Assembly: GCF_001619985.1 (NCBI RefSeq)
Contig: NW_017264194.1
Location: 2,723,511-2,787,510 of the forward strand
Direction: 5' to 3'
Length of the DNA stretch: 64,000 bases
From: Xylona heveae TC161
Taxonomy: Eukaryota > Ascomycota > Xylonomycetes > Xylonales > Xylonaceae
Below are positions 22,019 through 32,901 of the stretch, piece by piece (position 1 is the first letter of the stretch; each line of letters begins with the position of its first letter). A program made the position numbers and the translations under genes. The notes beneath the pieces were generated by a model. It was given only the letters and a program-made list of their open reading frames with translations, searched no databases and had not been told where the DNA came from.

Positions 22019-23889
22019 TTACCGCATGGTGACCTGTTCGATTGGCATGACGTGTTAGTTTCCAGATGAGATATGAAGTGTTTCAGAACGCATGAGGAAT
22101 GACGAAGGATAGGAAATATATGGGAAATAAATGAAATGAAAAGGATATCGATGGAATAACTTACCAGCTCTTCGGCACTAGTAGGGTGAATGGCCACGCA
22201 GCTGTCAAAGTCCTTCTTGGTCGCGCCCATCTTGACCGCGACACCAAAGCCCTGGAGCATCTCGGCGCAGCCGAGACCGAGGATGTGCAAGCCGACAACC
22301 TTCTCCTCTGGGCCGGCGCAGACAATCTTAAAGGCCGAGGGGCCCTTTTGGTCGGGGTCCATCATGGAATAGTACATGGCGACGAACTCGGACTTGTACA
22401 CCTTGACGTCGGCGTCGCCGTACTTTGCGCGGGCCTGGGGCTCGGACAAGCCAATGGAGCCGACCTCGGGGTGGGCAAAGACGACCGAGGGCACGTTGGT
22501 GTAGTCGAGATGGGAGTCCTTGTGGCCGCCAAACAGTCTATCGCTGAGTTTTCGGCCCGCGGCGATGGCGACGGGCGTCAGCTCGACTTTGCCGCACACG
22601 TCGCCGAGCGCGTAAATGTTGTCGGCAGAGGTGTTCTGGAACTCGTCGACGGAGATGTAGCCCTTGTGGTCGAGCTGGACGCCGGCCTTGGCGAGGTCGA
22701 GATCCTCGACCTCGGGCGCGCGTCCAATGGCCCAGAGCAGACAGTCGATATCGAGCACGCCCTCGCCCTTGGAGTCCTTGTAGTGCAGGTTCAACCAGCC
22801 GTCCTTGCCGGGGATTTGCTCGACCTTGCTCTGGCTCGACTGGCGGTGGATGATGACGCCCTTCTTCTCGTACTCGGCCGTGATCTTCTCCTGGATCATC
22901 GGGTCAAAGTTCCGCAGGAATGAGTCGTGTCGGATGAACAGGTGAGTCTCGGAGCCCAGCGCATTGAACATGCCTGCGAGCTCCACGGCAATGTAGCCGG
23001 CCCCGACCAGAGCAACCTTTTTCGGCTGCTTCTCGAGGTCGAAAAAGCCATCGCTCGTGATACCGTATTCCGCGCCGGGAATGTCCGAGGGCACGTTTGG
23101 CCGTCCGCCGACCGCGATCAGAATGTGCTTGGCCCGAATCGTCTCGCTGCTGCCGTCATCCTTTGCGACAGCAACTTCGTTCTTGCCCACAAAACGAGCG
23201 CGTCCATGTACGTGCTCGACATTATCGTTGGAAAGATTTCGCTCGTAGATGCCGTTCAATCGCTTCACGTAAGCGTCTCTCTTGTGCTTGAAAGAAGTCC
23301 AGTCAAATGGCGCCGTCTCCTCCACGCTGAATCCGTAGGCTTTGGCCTCGTGGATGGTCTCGCGAATGGCCGCAGCGTTCCATGTCACTTTTTTGGGCAC
23401 GCATCTAGTGATTGCAAGTCGAGTTCAGCAGTTACTCTTCGCAAGAGGAAAAATTGTAATTTATTGGATACAACTCAAAACAGCTTGCATTCGTTTGGGA
23501 GCAGCAGCGTTTGTAAGCAATAGGGATAGGGATTGCTTCACGTACCCGACATTTACGCAAGTTCCTCCGAGACGCTTGCTCTCAATTGCGATGCTCTTCG
23601 CACCGTGAATTCCACTGGCTCGTCGCGCAGAGGCAAGACCACCACTACCGCCGCCGATGACGAGATACTCGCACTCTTTGCTAATCGGAGCCATGACGTA
23701 TGGAGATGTAGAAAATTGGCGAGAAATGGCAGTGAGCCGGGCAGCAGGTGCAGGAGATGCAGCCGTCCTGGCAAAAGCCGAATGGACGGAGCGAAAGAAC
23801 GTGAAGGAAGACAGCTTGGCTGGAATTTTGGAAGAAAAGAAGAGACGAGAGGAGGGACAGAAGAAAAGGGAGAAGGGAAGAGGGGGCAA
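22019..23889 (-). CDS. glr1: Glutathione reductase, probable dual-targeted
   Basis: Exons 23889..23546, 23404..22165 and 22033..22019 encode 532 residues from the first ATG. The enzyme reduces GSSG to GSH with NADPH and FAD, in cytosol and mitochondria. The FAD Rossmann motif is [15 protein letters not shown] and the redox-active disulfide is [13 protein letters not shown], split by intron 1. The NADPH site is [12 protein letters not shown] followed by [32 protein letters not shown] and the C-terminal His motif [14 protein letters not shown] are present. The last exon is only 15 nt (VTMR and stop). An N-terminal 65 residues rich in Ser, Phe, Ala and Arg look like a matrix presequence. A second in-frame ATG at 23694 would give the cytosolic form, as in yeast Glr1. 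Confidence 0.95.
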
Positions 23890-24917
23890 GATCGAGTTGT
23901 GTGGTGGGGGTAAGGTTTTGCTGACTGGATGCAGACAGGAGGGGTGTGTGGTGGATGAAGCGCAGAGAGAGAAACAGTTTACACTGTAACTAGTAGAGCG
24001 TTTCTCACAGCTAAGCTACGTCTTAAGTTAGTGGCCGATTGGCTGAGCAATCAGCGACATCCCTCCTTACCACTGCTTCATCTCCAAGTTATCAATCATC
24101 GGAGAGATAACCGATAAAATTACCATTTTGCGGAATCCGCATAATGTTTACCAATTCCAAATTCCCATGGGCACTTTTGGTCTCTGAAATGGCGTGCTCC
24201 GATCAGTGGTTCAGGTCGGTAGCGTCACTGTACATGCGATTCCAAATAACATCATCCATCATCATACATTTGGTTCCCAACTACCGCCCGAGCCCATGTC
24301 CCCCTAGGTAGCCCAGCGACAGCACATGCCGGGATTATTAATCTGGCTAGGCAATGTCAGGCAAAAAGAAAAACTACCTTGACGGCCACTTGATTGCACA
24401 CTGAAGTGAAGCCACCTGAGAAGCCCGCGATTAGCTTATCTGTAGAATCTAGCAGCATCAGCTGGCAAAGATTTGACATGTGCATTATTGTAGCCAGTCA
24501 CTCCTTTCTGATCATGATCCGCGCAATTGGCGGCAAACACGCCTTTAAAGACCCGATAGCCTGATAGTCATTGAGTAAAGGTCTCTGGTCGGAGTTCGGA
24601 ACATACTCCGTAGACTTGTACTGGTGCAACTTTATCACTTGTTTACCGAGTGTCTAGACGTGGGTCAGAATGATCAACACCAAAACATCAAAGCTGTGAG
24701 GATACTTGCATAAACACGACAAAGGTATCCGCGGTGGCAATGCTCTGTATCAGAACGGCGTGCAACTCTCCTTGTATATTGCACCTTCATTAGCCTCAAT
24801 TTCCCAACTATCATCAATGACTACACCTTGTAAACATTGAAAGCCATCACATCTCAAATTTACCACGTGCTCTGGACCACCCCGCTTGCTTCCCCTGCCT
24901 TCATTCCGCATGATGGA
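23890..24917. promoter_or_regulatory. Divergent region between glr1 and cce1 genes
   Basis: About 1 kb separates the two start codons. A CCAAT box on the minus strand (ATTGG at 24038-24042) lies 150 bp upstream of the glr1 start. I looked for a Yap1-type TTAGTAA or TTACTAA site, which would suit glr1, and did not see one. The rest has no gene. Confidence 0.45.
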
Positions 24918-26327
24918 ATGGCTGTCAGCACATCATTTCTCAATGCTCTCAAAGTCTCACAGCTCAAGACCATTGCCTCCCTGACCGGAATCAACTCGAG
25001 CGGAACAAAAGCCGTCCTTTTGTCCCGACTCCGCAAGGAGCTTCTCATACCCAAATTGCCTTCTCCTCTACCTCAATATCCGCAGGAATCAAAGCATGGC
25101 TCAGCACCATCTCCCCATTTCATTACCGAGGCCGGAATATCCGGAACCCAGACAAGCACACGAATCATCAGCGTCGACATGGGCATCCGCAACCTGGCGT
25201 ATTGCGTTCTCGACATTCCTGCATTCCCTGTCCAAAGCCCACAGGACGAAGTAAACCCAGCACCGCCAACTCCAATTATCCAGGCATGGCAGCGTATCGC
25301 CATTGCTCCAAAGCCAGTCTCCTCGTCGGGCGGCGTAAAACTAGACGTAGGAGACGAGAATCGCTTGGTTTCAGCGAACGCGGCAAGCCTCGATCCCGAA
25401 GACGAAGCTGGGCTCGCCTCAACATCCAGTCTTGTCACCAAAGAGGCATTCGAGCCCCCAGTATATGCTCGGCACGCGTACGATCTTGTCTCCAAGACTC
25501 TCTTGCCTTACCGGCCTTCTCAGATTCTAATCGAGCGCCAGCGCTATCGGTCCATGGGCTCCGCTGCCATCCAAGAGTGGACGGTGCGTGTTAACATGTT
25601 TGAGGCAATGCTGTACGCTGTCTTTGAGACGCTGTGCCGCGAAGAGAAGCTCCCTGGCAACGAGGGAAAATCCGACAGTTTCTCGAATATCCCCGCCGTG
25701 CCTGCAGTCGTGCCAGTTGCGCCCGGGAAAGTCGCGTCTTTCTGGCTAGAAGATCGCATGGTCAGAATGACGAGTCCGAAATTGCACCAAAGCGAGACAA
25801 CGGACTCTGAGCTTGGAGTGATGGGGACTTCTGCGGTCTCGAAAAGCTCGAAAATTCCGAAAATTCCGAAAAATTCAAAATCTCAGAACAAAGCTTCCAA
25901 GATCGACATTGTAGGGAACTGGCTCAAAAGTAACTTTCTGGGTGGTGAGACATGCACGACGACGAATGCATCACCTCAAATCGGCATCCGAGTAGGTGCA
26001 GATGCGATAGATACAGCTAGGGCTTTCTTTGCGAAATGGAATAAGAACAATACGAGTTCTCGCAGGGGGGGCAAGAAGTCGTCCTTGTCGTTGCCGTCGT
26101 CGTCCACGCAAAAGAAAGGTAAACAAGCTGCGGGCAAAGCTGGCAGAGAGTTGACAAGAGATGAAGGGCCCATGTCAAGCTCAGATGGAGAAAATGAATT
26201 GCAAATGGGCAAATTAGATGACCTTGCAGATTGTCTTCTTCAAGGCATGGCATGGGTGCGGTGGGAGTACAATCGACAGCGCATTGTAGCTGGAGCACTG
26301 GACCATGTTCTAGAGACGTCGAAGTAG
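24918..26327 (+). CDS. cce1: Mitochondrial Holliday-junction resolvase, Cce1/Ydc2 family, with SAP domain
   Basis: A single exon encodes 469 residues. Cce1/Ydc2 cuts four-way junctions in mitochondrial DNA and supports nucleoid segregation. An N-terminal SAP DNA-binding motif spans about residues 8-45 (LKVSQLKTIASLTGINSSGT then LLSRLRKELL). The RNase H-like nuclease begins with SVDMGIRNLAYC (Asp87), continues with QILIERQRYRSMGS (Glu206), and ends with LDDLADCLLQG (Asp434, Asp435, Asp438), giving the acidic catalytic set of the family. Between about 310 and 430 there is a Ser/Lys-rich insert with KIPKIPKNSKS, probably disordered. I chose the ATG at 24918 because upstream codons in frame include no other ATG; the open frame does extend upstream to 24837. 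No strong presequence is evident. Confidence 0.85.
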   Translation: MAVSTSFLNALKVSQLKTIASLTGINSSGTKAVLLSRLRKELLIPKLPSPLPQYPQESKHGSAPSPHFITEAGISGTQTSTRIISVDMGIRNLAYCVLDIPAFPVQSPQDEVNPAPPTPIIQAWQRIAIAPKPVSSSGGVKLDVGDENRLVSANAASLDPEDEAGLASTSSLVTKEAFEPPVYARHAYDLVSKTLLPYRPSQILIERQRYRSMGSAAIQEWTVRVNMFEAMLYAVFETLCREEKLPGNEGKSDSFSNIPAVPAVVPVAPGKVASFWLEDRMVRMTSPKLHQSETTDSELGVMGTSAVSKSSKIPKIPKNSKSQNKASKIDIVGNWLKSNFLGGETCTTTNASPQIGIRVGADAIDTARAFFAKWNKNNTSSRRGGKKSSLSLPSSSTQKKGKQAAGKAGRELTRDEGPMSSSDGENELQMGKLDDLADCLLQGMAWVRWEYNRQRIVAGALDHVLETSK

Positions 26328-26984
26328 TAACAACAGCAAAACTTGGAAGACTGTTTCTTTCGGCTCACTGGGCTGGTCGTTTACTAGAAAAGGACTGCAG
26401 ACTTAATCTTGGCAACGGCATTGAGTACAATGGTAGAGCATCTTTCACGGTGCAATGTAGATAGCGAAGAAATCTCAATTAAATGAATGCGCAAGATAGT
26501 GTTACGCCGATCTATTGGATGTTTTATTTTTCTCAGACAACCAAAAAAAAATTATTAGCGGAGTGACAGAATGCGGGGATTTGAAAGGAAAAGAAGAAGA
26601 AAATGGCGGACCAAAGGACTCCATTATGCAGTGCGAGAATATCGCATGAATTTGTGGCCAGCGAAACCGCTCGTGGAATAATCGCCTAAATGTGATGAGC
26701 TACGGGGAAAAAAGGAAATAAAGGAAAGACAGAAATGAATCCGATCTTGCGCCTTCGCTCTTATGCTGCGCCAATGATGAGAAAGTAAAAGCTAGAATGT
26801 AAACGCAAACGCTATGCAAATTAAAATGGATATAAGGCATGGGAGTAATTGAACAGAATACAATGAACGCTTGCTAAATGACGTTTGAAAGGGGAAAAAA
26901 AATTTGGGCGAGGGAGTCCTTTAATGACATCTTCTAATATGGGCCCTTCAATTGCTTCTCGTGTCTTCCTCATGTGTTCAAGCT
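26328..26984. other. Convergent intergenic region
   Basis: About 660 bp between the cce1 and sok1 3' ends. It is A-rich (many GAAAA words) and has no coding signal. Confidence 0.5.
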
Positions 26985-28940
26985 TTAGTGCTGCCGAGAT
27001 GACACTGCTGGATGGTCCCTATTGTCCCCTGCATCGTTGCAGCCAGAGAGTTCGGGATTCGCACGAGCGTAGAGCAGCGGGCCCCATACTCGCCAATGAA
27101 GGATGCCGATGTGAGCCAGGCGAACCGCAATATCATTAAGTCCGCGAAAGCCCACGTCACTTATTTGGCCGACTTTTCGAGGGTCCGCAAGGTTGAAGAT
27201 CTCCAATTCGGAAAGACTCGAGCATGTCTGGACGTATTCATCGACCAGTAGCGACAATCTCTCCTCCAAACGCAATTGTGATGCCACATATAATTCCGAA
27301 TCCTGCCTGAATCCATCTTTCAAGTGGCGTTCCAATTGCTCGACATAATCGCATTGCGACGGTATGCTAATGTTGCAAGTCTTGCTGGCAAAGCGGACAA
27401 TTTCGGAAGCAATATTACCGGCGTCTCCTGTCCATTTTGCCGAGGATTCGCCGGTAGTTACTATGCTGATAATGGAATCATGTAATGAATTGATCGTCTG
27501 GCCTGTCGTGGGGCGATTGTAGCCCGATGACTGTAGGAGACACGAATAGAGACGTGAGCAAATATCCAACATTATGGTACCACGAATGTCTGCATGCAGC
27601 AATTGAATGCGCTCGGCATCGAACCGAAATGGGTCGGGCAGGCGACGTATGGTTGTTGCGGAGAAGGTGGTAGCTATGAGTGCATCCAAAAATCGTGCAA
27701 GGTGCGGCTCTTTATCAGCGCCTTTTCGTCGGGTTAATTGCGATCGGAGAGTAAGCCCAGTGTTGCGATACCAATCCGTTGCATGGCGAATGCCAATCTG
27801 CAGATTAGCAATATTCGACAAAAAGTATCTTTGCTCAAAATTGATAGTATCCTCGATCAGGAGTGGCCTGAGGCTTCTGGTTTGATGATTTGCTACGTCC
27901 TTTGCCAGGGTTAGAAACATTTTCAACTATGTCGATCAAAACTCTCCGAGACTTACCAGCTTCATTGCTTCAAGGATGCCAAAAAGGAGCCGTAGTCCAT
28001 CAACCAGAATATTCATATCGCCAATCTGGAGGCCTTTGCCAATTTCTCCCACCATGTCGTCGACCCAGCTGTCTCTCATTGGTGCACAATGCGTCTTGAG
28101 CAAGGTGGCAAGCCACTGAGAAAGTTTTGCCAGGTCACAAGTATGGCGTTGGATTTGTTGCATTATTAACGGCACGTCCAGTGTCTCGTCGAGAATACCG
28201 TGGTCTCGCTCTGGAACGAGTGTTTTTAAAATGTCCTTGATGACCCTCAGCATTATCGGCACTCGTTTGGGTCCCTCTTTTACAAGCTTCTGAAGTGACT
28301 TGAAGTCTAACTTTGCATTATGAGCTGGACTGACACCGTCTCCGAGATCAGATAATACAAGGACTGTAAGTTCCGGTACAAGAGCGAGCCAATATTGCTC
28401 TGCCAGCCCTTTCTTCAACAATCCTTGCTCACCATCATCATTTGGTCGAAAGTGTAGAGCGCGATCGAAGTTGACATCATGTCGTAGTTTGGGATTGTTG
28501 ATGATCATGACAATGTCGAGCTCGCTGAGTGAATCTTTCGTGACAGGAGGATATCTGCTGGCGTTTCGATAGGCGTGTAAGTGTCTCCGACTCACACCAA
28601 CATGGTGAGCTTGATCTGGGCTTGATGACTCTGTTCCAAGATTCTGTAGGGAGCCAGTGCTTATGGATAATGTAGAGGAGCTCCGTGGCTTTTTGCGCTC
28701 TCCATCTTGACTTAATTCTGCAGCATCTTTTGAATTTTCGTGAAGATCATCTGTTTGTACGCAAGACCAACCCTCCAAGCTACCTTGTTCTTCTTCTCCA
28801 TCTGCAGCATGCGACCTCCCTAACGGCAGTAATCGGGCGGCACTGGTGGTAGTGGGACTAGGTTTATGACGCTTCCTCAGCGATCGAGCATTTGGAGCCT
28901 TTTTGCCCGGAAGGCTGGTGCCATCATCGCGACACTGCAT
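26985..28940 (-). CDS. sok1: TCP11-domain protein, Sok1 type
   Basis: Exons 28940..27957 and 27899..26985 encode 632 residues. Sok1 was found in yeast as a high-copy suppressor of loss of protein kinase A; TCP11 relatives act in cAMP-linked signalling. The family hallmark is visible at about 150-165: NNPKLRHDVNFDRALHFRPN. It is followed by the long helical TCP11 domain with blocks such as RVPIMLRVIKDILKTLVPERD, DDMVGEIGKGLQIGDMNILV and NFEQRYFLSNIANLQIGIRHATDWYR. The N-terminus is basic and low-complexity. The intron has a textbook CTAAC branch site eight bases before its acceptor. The start is uncertain: the frame is open 35 codons further upstream without an ATG, so an additional 5' exon is possible. 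Confidence 0.8.
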
Positions 28941-31249
28941 TGCTTTAGTTTTCAATGGCCGCCGGTTGAAGCTTGTATTAATACGAGCTCTTCGATCCAA
29001 TTCCAGCTCTCGCCGGCCAAAGTGACTGATCGCAACGGCCGGGCGATGCGTTGTGTAGAAAGCTTTGCGAGCAAACCGGATTTAGTTGTTTTCTCTGCGG
29101 AGGAGAATGGAGAATAATCAAAGTCGTAAAATCACCGGAGATGCATATGGAGCGCCGCTATTTTGAGGAGTGAAGAGAAAAATTTTGTCCGTTTGTGCGG
29201 CGATGAATCAGTCCTCGTTGATTCTGTTCGAGCGGAAACCTGCAGACCAAGATACAAGGGGATTCCGAGGGAGGGAGATGATTCAAAATGTCCATCTCAA
29301 TTGCACTCACGTCCGCGCCGAGAACGGTTGGCAAATGCGGTCAGCATAAAGAACAAAGCGAAGAGTAAATCAGTATGCAAAGACACTCAGGTGTGCATAA
29401 ATTCCATTTACTGGCTATGCTGAAAGCAGAAGTCAAATCAACGACGACACACACACGAATTCAGTATTAACCAAACATTGGGGACGCACAGCAAAGCATC
29501 AACATCGTTGGTTCAGAGACAGTCCCTTAGAGTAGTAGACCTCTGACCACTGTGAAAACGGCACGTCTTAGGGGAGCTCATTGGACGATTTGAGGGAAGT
29601 AAGGCAAAAAGCACAAAGCCCCCTGGACGCGTATGGCAGGAGCTGAAAGCGTAAACTCTATTCGCAACAGTGACTAACCCACGCCTCACCCTATGGCACG
29701 TCGCCAATTCATCTCTGCTGTGCTGAGGTTGACAGACGCACTTGTCATCCGCCATCTGCTATCAGGGGGGGGGGGGGGGGGGGCTCACCGCCATGAAATT
29801 ATGACGAACAAGGAAACACGACAACATCTGGGTCGATTCCGGCGTCTGAAAGCATCGCTTGGCACTTAGGTTAGATTAACCTCGCCCCGACACTTTAAGC
29901 CGTTCTCGGTTCCCAAACAAGGGGTTCGACGCTCTTTAGTGGCTTTTCCCCCTGACATTCCAAACCTTAGCGAGGCCGAATATAGATGTTCGAGAAGGGA
30001 ATTTAGAGGTCAAAACAAGGAGTGCTTAATGCCAGATAGCGTTCGTTTCTTCTTTTCCATTCATCGTGCATTTGGTTTATGAGAAGCTGTCGAATTTTCT
30101 CCTTTCTCAAAGAAATCATAGAGAATTTTTGCGTTTTCTCTGGGCTACTACTGGCCGTTGGGAACGCTGTGGGTGACGCAAAGACATTTAACTGCGCGAT
30201 CTGCAGTATGTATGCACCTGCATAAGTCCAACGCCCAAAGTCCAACAAGCTGAAGACCGGGCAGCCGCAGCCTTGTTTATGGCAGAAATTGAGAGAAGGT
30301 CCACACGGTCGTAGCCATGCAGGCGGTAAGCTACCGGTCGTGGCACCACCAGCATGGGAATTCCCCCGAGTGCTTCTCTTCTCTCGGTACGATTAGATCA
30401 CTTCTGCAACGCCACAAGTCCCACGACCGAGGAATGTGGCTCGTTTGCTTATCCGTGCTGAAGGATTCCAGCGTTATAGATACCACCGATGCTAACTCCA
30501 TTCATAATGGGAAATCATTAGGCCGAGCTGATACATTAGTTCCAAGTAGATAACCCAAAGTATTGACTGCTCCACAGTAATTGGTGTCAGGGAATGCGGC
30601 ATGTCCGCGGCACTGAAAGTGAGGCGGAACCTGACTTCGTACAGCATGTAAGGCGGGACTCGTCCACGTATCACCGCTCAGGGAATTGCGGAACATGCTA
30701 GTGACTCAGTCCTGTCCGTTCAATAGGCTAACCTGAGTATGGATCGAGCAAAAACCCAGCGGACCTGAGAGATATCGCCGATCGAAGCACCGAATCTCCT
30801 TCGATGTATTACGGGCGCCGCGACGAAATTAAGCCCGAGTTGGCTGACTAATCAATCCAACTTTCTCTCCAGTACTCCGTATTGCATCTGAGATGCCATA
30901 ATGCTGGAGACTTAAACTCAAATTTCGAATTGCCACAATAACATGAAGGTTGTGAAATGACACCTCATCGTGGTGTCAAAAAACAGCTTTTTTGATCAAT
31001 CCATCCCTGCTCGAAATTGTTTTCGCGCACATATCCGCCCCCATATTGCGTCGATTGTTCAGCTGTCAACTTGGACCTGGGTCGTACACGCGGACATAGG
31101 CCAAATTTGGATGAAGTGAGAAGTCATAGATTTGAGGAAGAGGATAGTACTGCCATGGAGCGACTTTCGAGGTTGCCAGACGGAGTTGCATATTGACAAA
31201 ATGCCATTCAAAAGTCACTTTTATATCTATAATGCGCGAAGAGACACAT
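28941..31249. other. Gene-poor stretch
   Basis: About 2.3 kb between sok1 (5' side) and the RING-SWIM gene (3' side). It has a G19 run at 29765-29783 and a lone TGACTCA at 30702-30708. Frames are short and show no recognisable protein. It should include the sok1 promoter next to 28941. Confidence 0.45.
29765..29783 (+). repeat. G19 homopolymer
   Basis: Nineteen consecutive G in an intergenic region. On the plus strand it can form G-quadruplex structures, and it is a place where sequencing length errors are likely. Confidence 0.85.
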
Positions 31250-32901
31250 TCAGTACCACCAGTCGTACGGAGAACCGTAGCGACGGCGCCGCCTTCTCGG
31301 CCAGTGATACGTAGAAGTATCTATTTGAAGCAAACGGTCAGTCAGCATGCACATTGTTTCAGGCGATGACGTAGGGAGGGGTAGTAAAGACGTAATACCT
31401 CGGTCTTCGGACATTCCAAGCTGCTCACCAACATTGACATAGCCTTCATCATTGACTTCTCCGTATTTGAGCATTCTCTGAAAAGTATCGTCATCTGCGG
31501 GCCAGAGCGCTCGGCTACTCCAAAGTCAGTTTCGCATGTCTGTGATGACAGGATCTCTGAAATAAGACTTTCAGACTTGTGAAGCAAAAGTAAAATAATA
31601 GATATTGAAACGAGAGATAAATCAGAATGTATGAGAGACGAACCAGTAAACACAGGTGACTCCTAGCCCTTGCTGGCTATCAGTCCATTTTTGAAAACAG
31701 TCCTTATGGATGTTGTTTCCGCAGGAAGCCTTGCACCAAACAGTGTTTTCACTTGCTTTCATTTCTGTAAAACAGATCGGACAGTCTCCTTCCACTGGCT
31801 TGCGCTTTCCAGGGTGTTGATCTTCACTCTTCTCCACCTTGTGAATGGGGAGAAGAGCATTTTCGAAGATTGTGTGCAGTTCCTGGGCAATTTAGAAAAT
31901 ATGTTCCAATCAGTTACAGCATATTGAGCAACCATACCGATGTGAGGAACGCAAGTTGATACTGGAGGTGTTCGGGTGCCTTCAGTATGTTCACAAGCAC
32001 CTACATTTATTAGTTATTTATTTTTATTGGCAGTCTCAACAATTGGACACCGGAAATATCCATACATATATGATATGTTTGCATTGATTGCCTTTAGAGT
32101 AATCAGGACACGTGCATCGAGGCAAATGAGCGATAGTCACACCATACACATTGCCCGTGCTACCGGCAAGATCGATGACTTCAGATGGAGATTCTGGGGT
32201 GCTGCCTTCTCGAGATCGGTTGAGCACAAACATTCTGTTATCATTTTAGCATTTTTCAGGTATTCCTATTAATCTCACACGTGGTGAACTGACCTTTGGG
32301 TCAAAGCACGCTCTAACTTGACCAGGTAGCTCCTAGGAGCATGGTTGCGGAAACTAGGTTCATTTAGTGGGTGGCAGTGATGTGAAGGTGAAAATTCTCA
32401 CACTCTCAGCCTTTTCTCTTCTTGCTTCTTAGGGGTGGACGGGTTTTTACGAGATTTTGAAGGGCTGTTGGGATTTCTTCTGTGGATCTCGTTGTCGCCG
32501 TCGTCATCGTCGCCAGTCAGATCAATCACCTCTCTTTTAGTGGGAGTTCTTGGGGCAACGGTTTTTCTGCGTTTGGATTCTGGAGACACGGAGTGCGCCT
32601 GAGAGGTCTCGGTTGATCTAGTCGTCTGGGAGTGGATCCTTGAAGAGCCGGTTTGCGGAATATGATTTTGGAAGTCGTCGGCACTTCTCTGCCTTGCGAA
32701 ATCCGTAGAAACTGGGGCATCTGCTACAAAATTGGCATCACCAATGGTACCAAAATGCGCTCTTGACAAGCTATTACCAAAATTTTCATCTGGTAATGGA
32801 GGAAGAGTGTCGCAAGCCTCCGTCGAGTCGCCGGTCTCATGACTGCGCTTCAATTGCGATGATTTTGAGATTGATGGTGACCCCATCCCTCCCTTTGGCA
32901 T
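31250..32901 (-). CDS. RING-finger plus SWIM-domain protein with SUMO-interacting motif (probable E3 ubiquitin ligase)
   Basis: Seven exons (32901..32402, 32332..32294, 32234..32066, 32000..31938, 31882..31644, 31514..31399, 31320..31250) encode 398 residues. The N-terminal 170 residues are disordered and carry a basic patch (KRRK, 110-113) and VIDLTGDDDD (125-134), a canonical SUMO-interacting motif with acidic flank. Then comes a SWIM zinc motif CTCPDYSKGNQCKH, and a RING-type finger starting CPICFTEM, with WCKASCGNNIHKDCF and CVYCR. It ends PRRRRRRYGSPYDWWY. The SWIM-RING order matches ZSWIM2-like ligases. Ubiquitin ligase activity is known of the family; recognition of SUMOylated targets is inference. 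The 39-nt second exon and the long fifth intron are supported by frame and by the rebuilt RING cysteine. Confidence 0.8.

Noticed and set aside
22186-22923. Antisense frame of about 245 codons opposite glutathione reductase
   Set aside because: Same cause: codon bias of the real gene on the other strand. No domain, and no leader or intron pattern.
30702-30708. Lone TGACTCA site
   Set aside because: It lies far from any amino-acid gene start, and a 7-mer is expected several times by chance in 64 kb.
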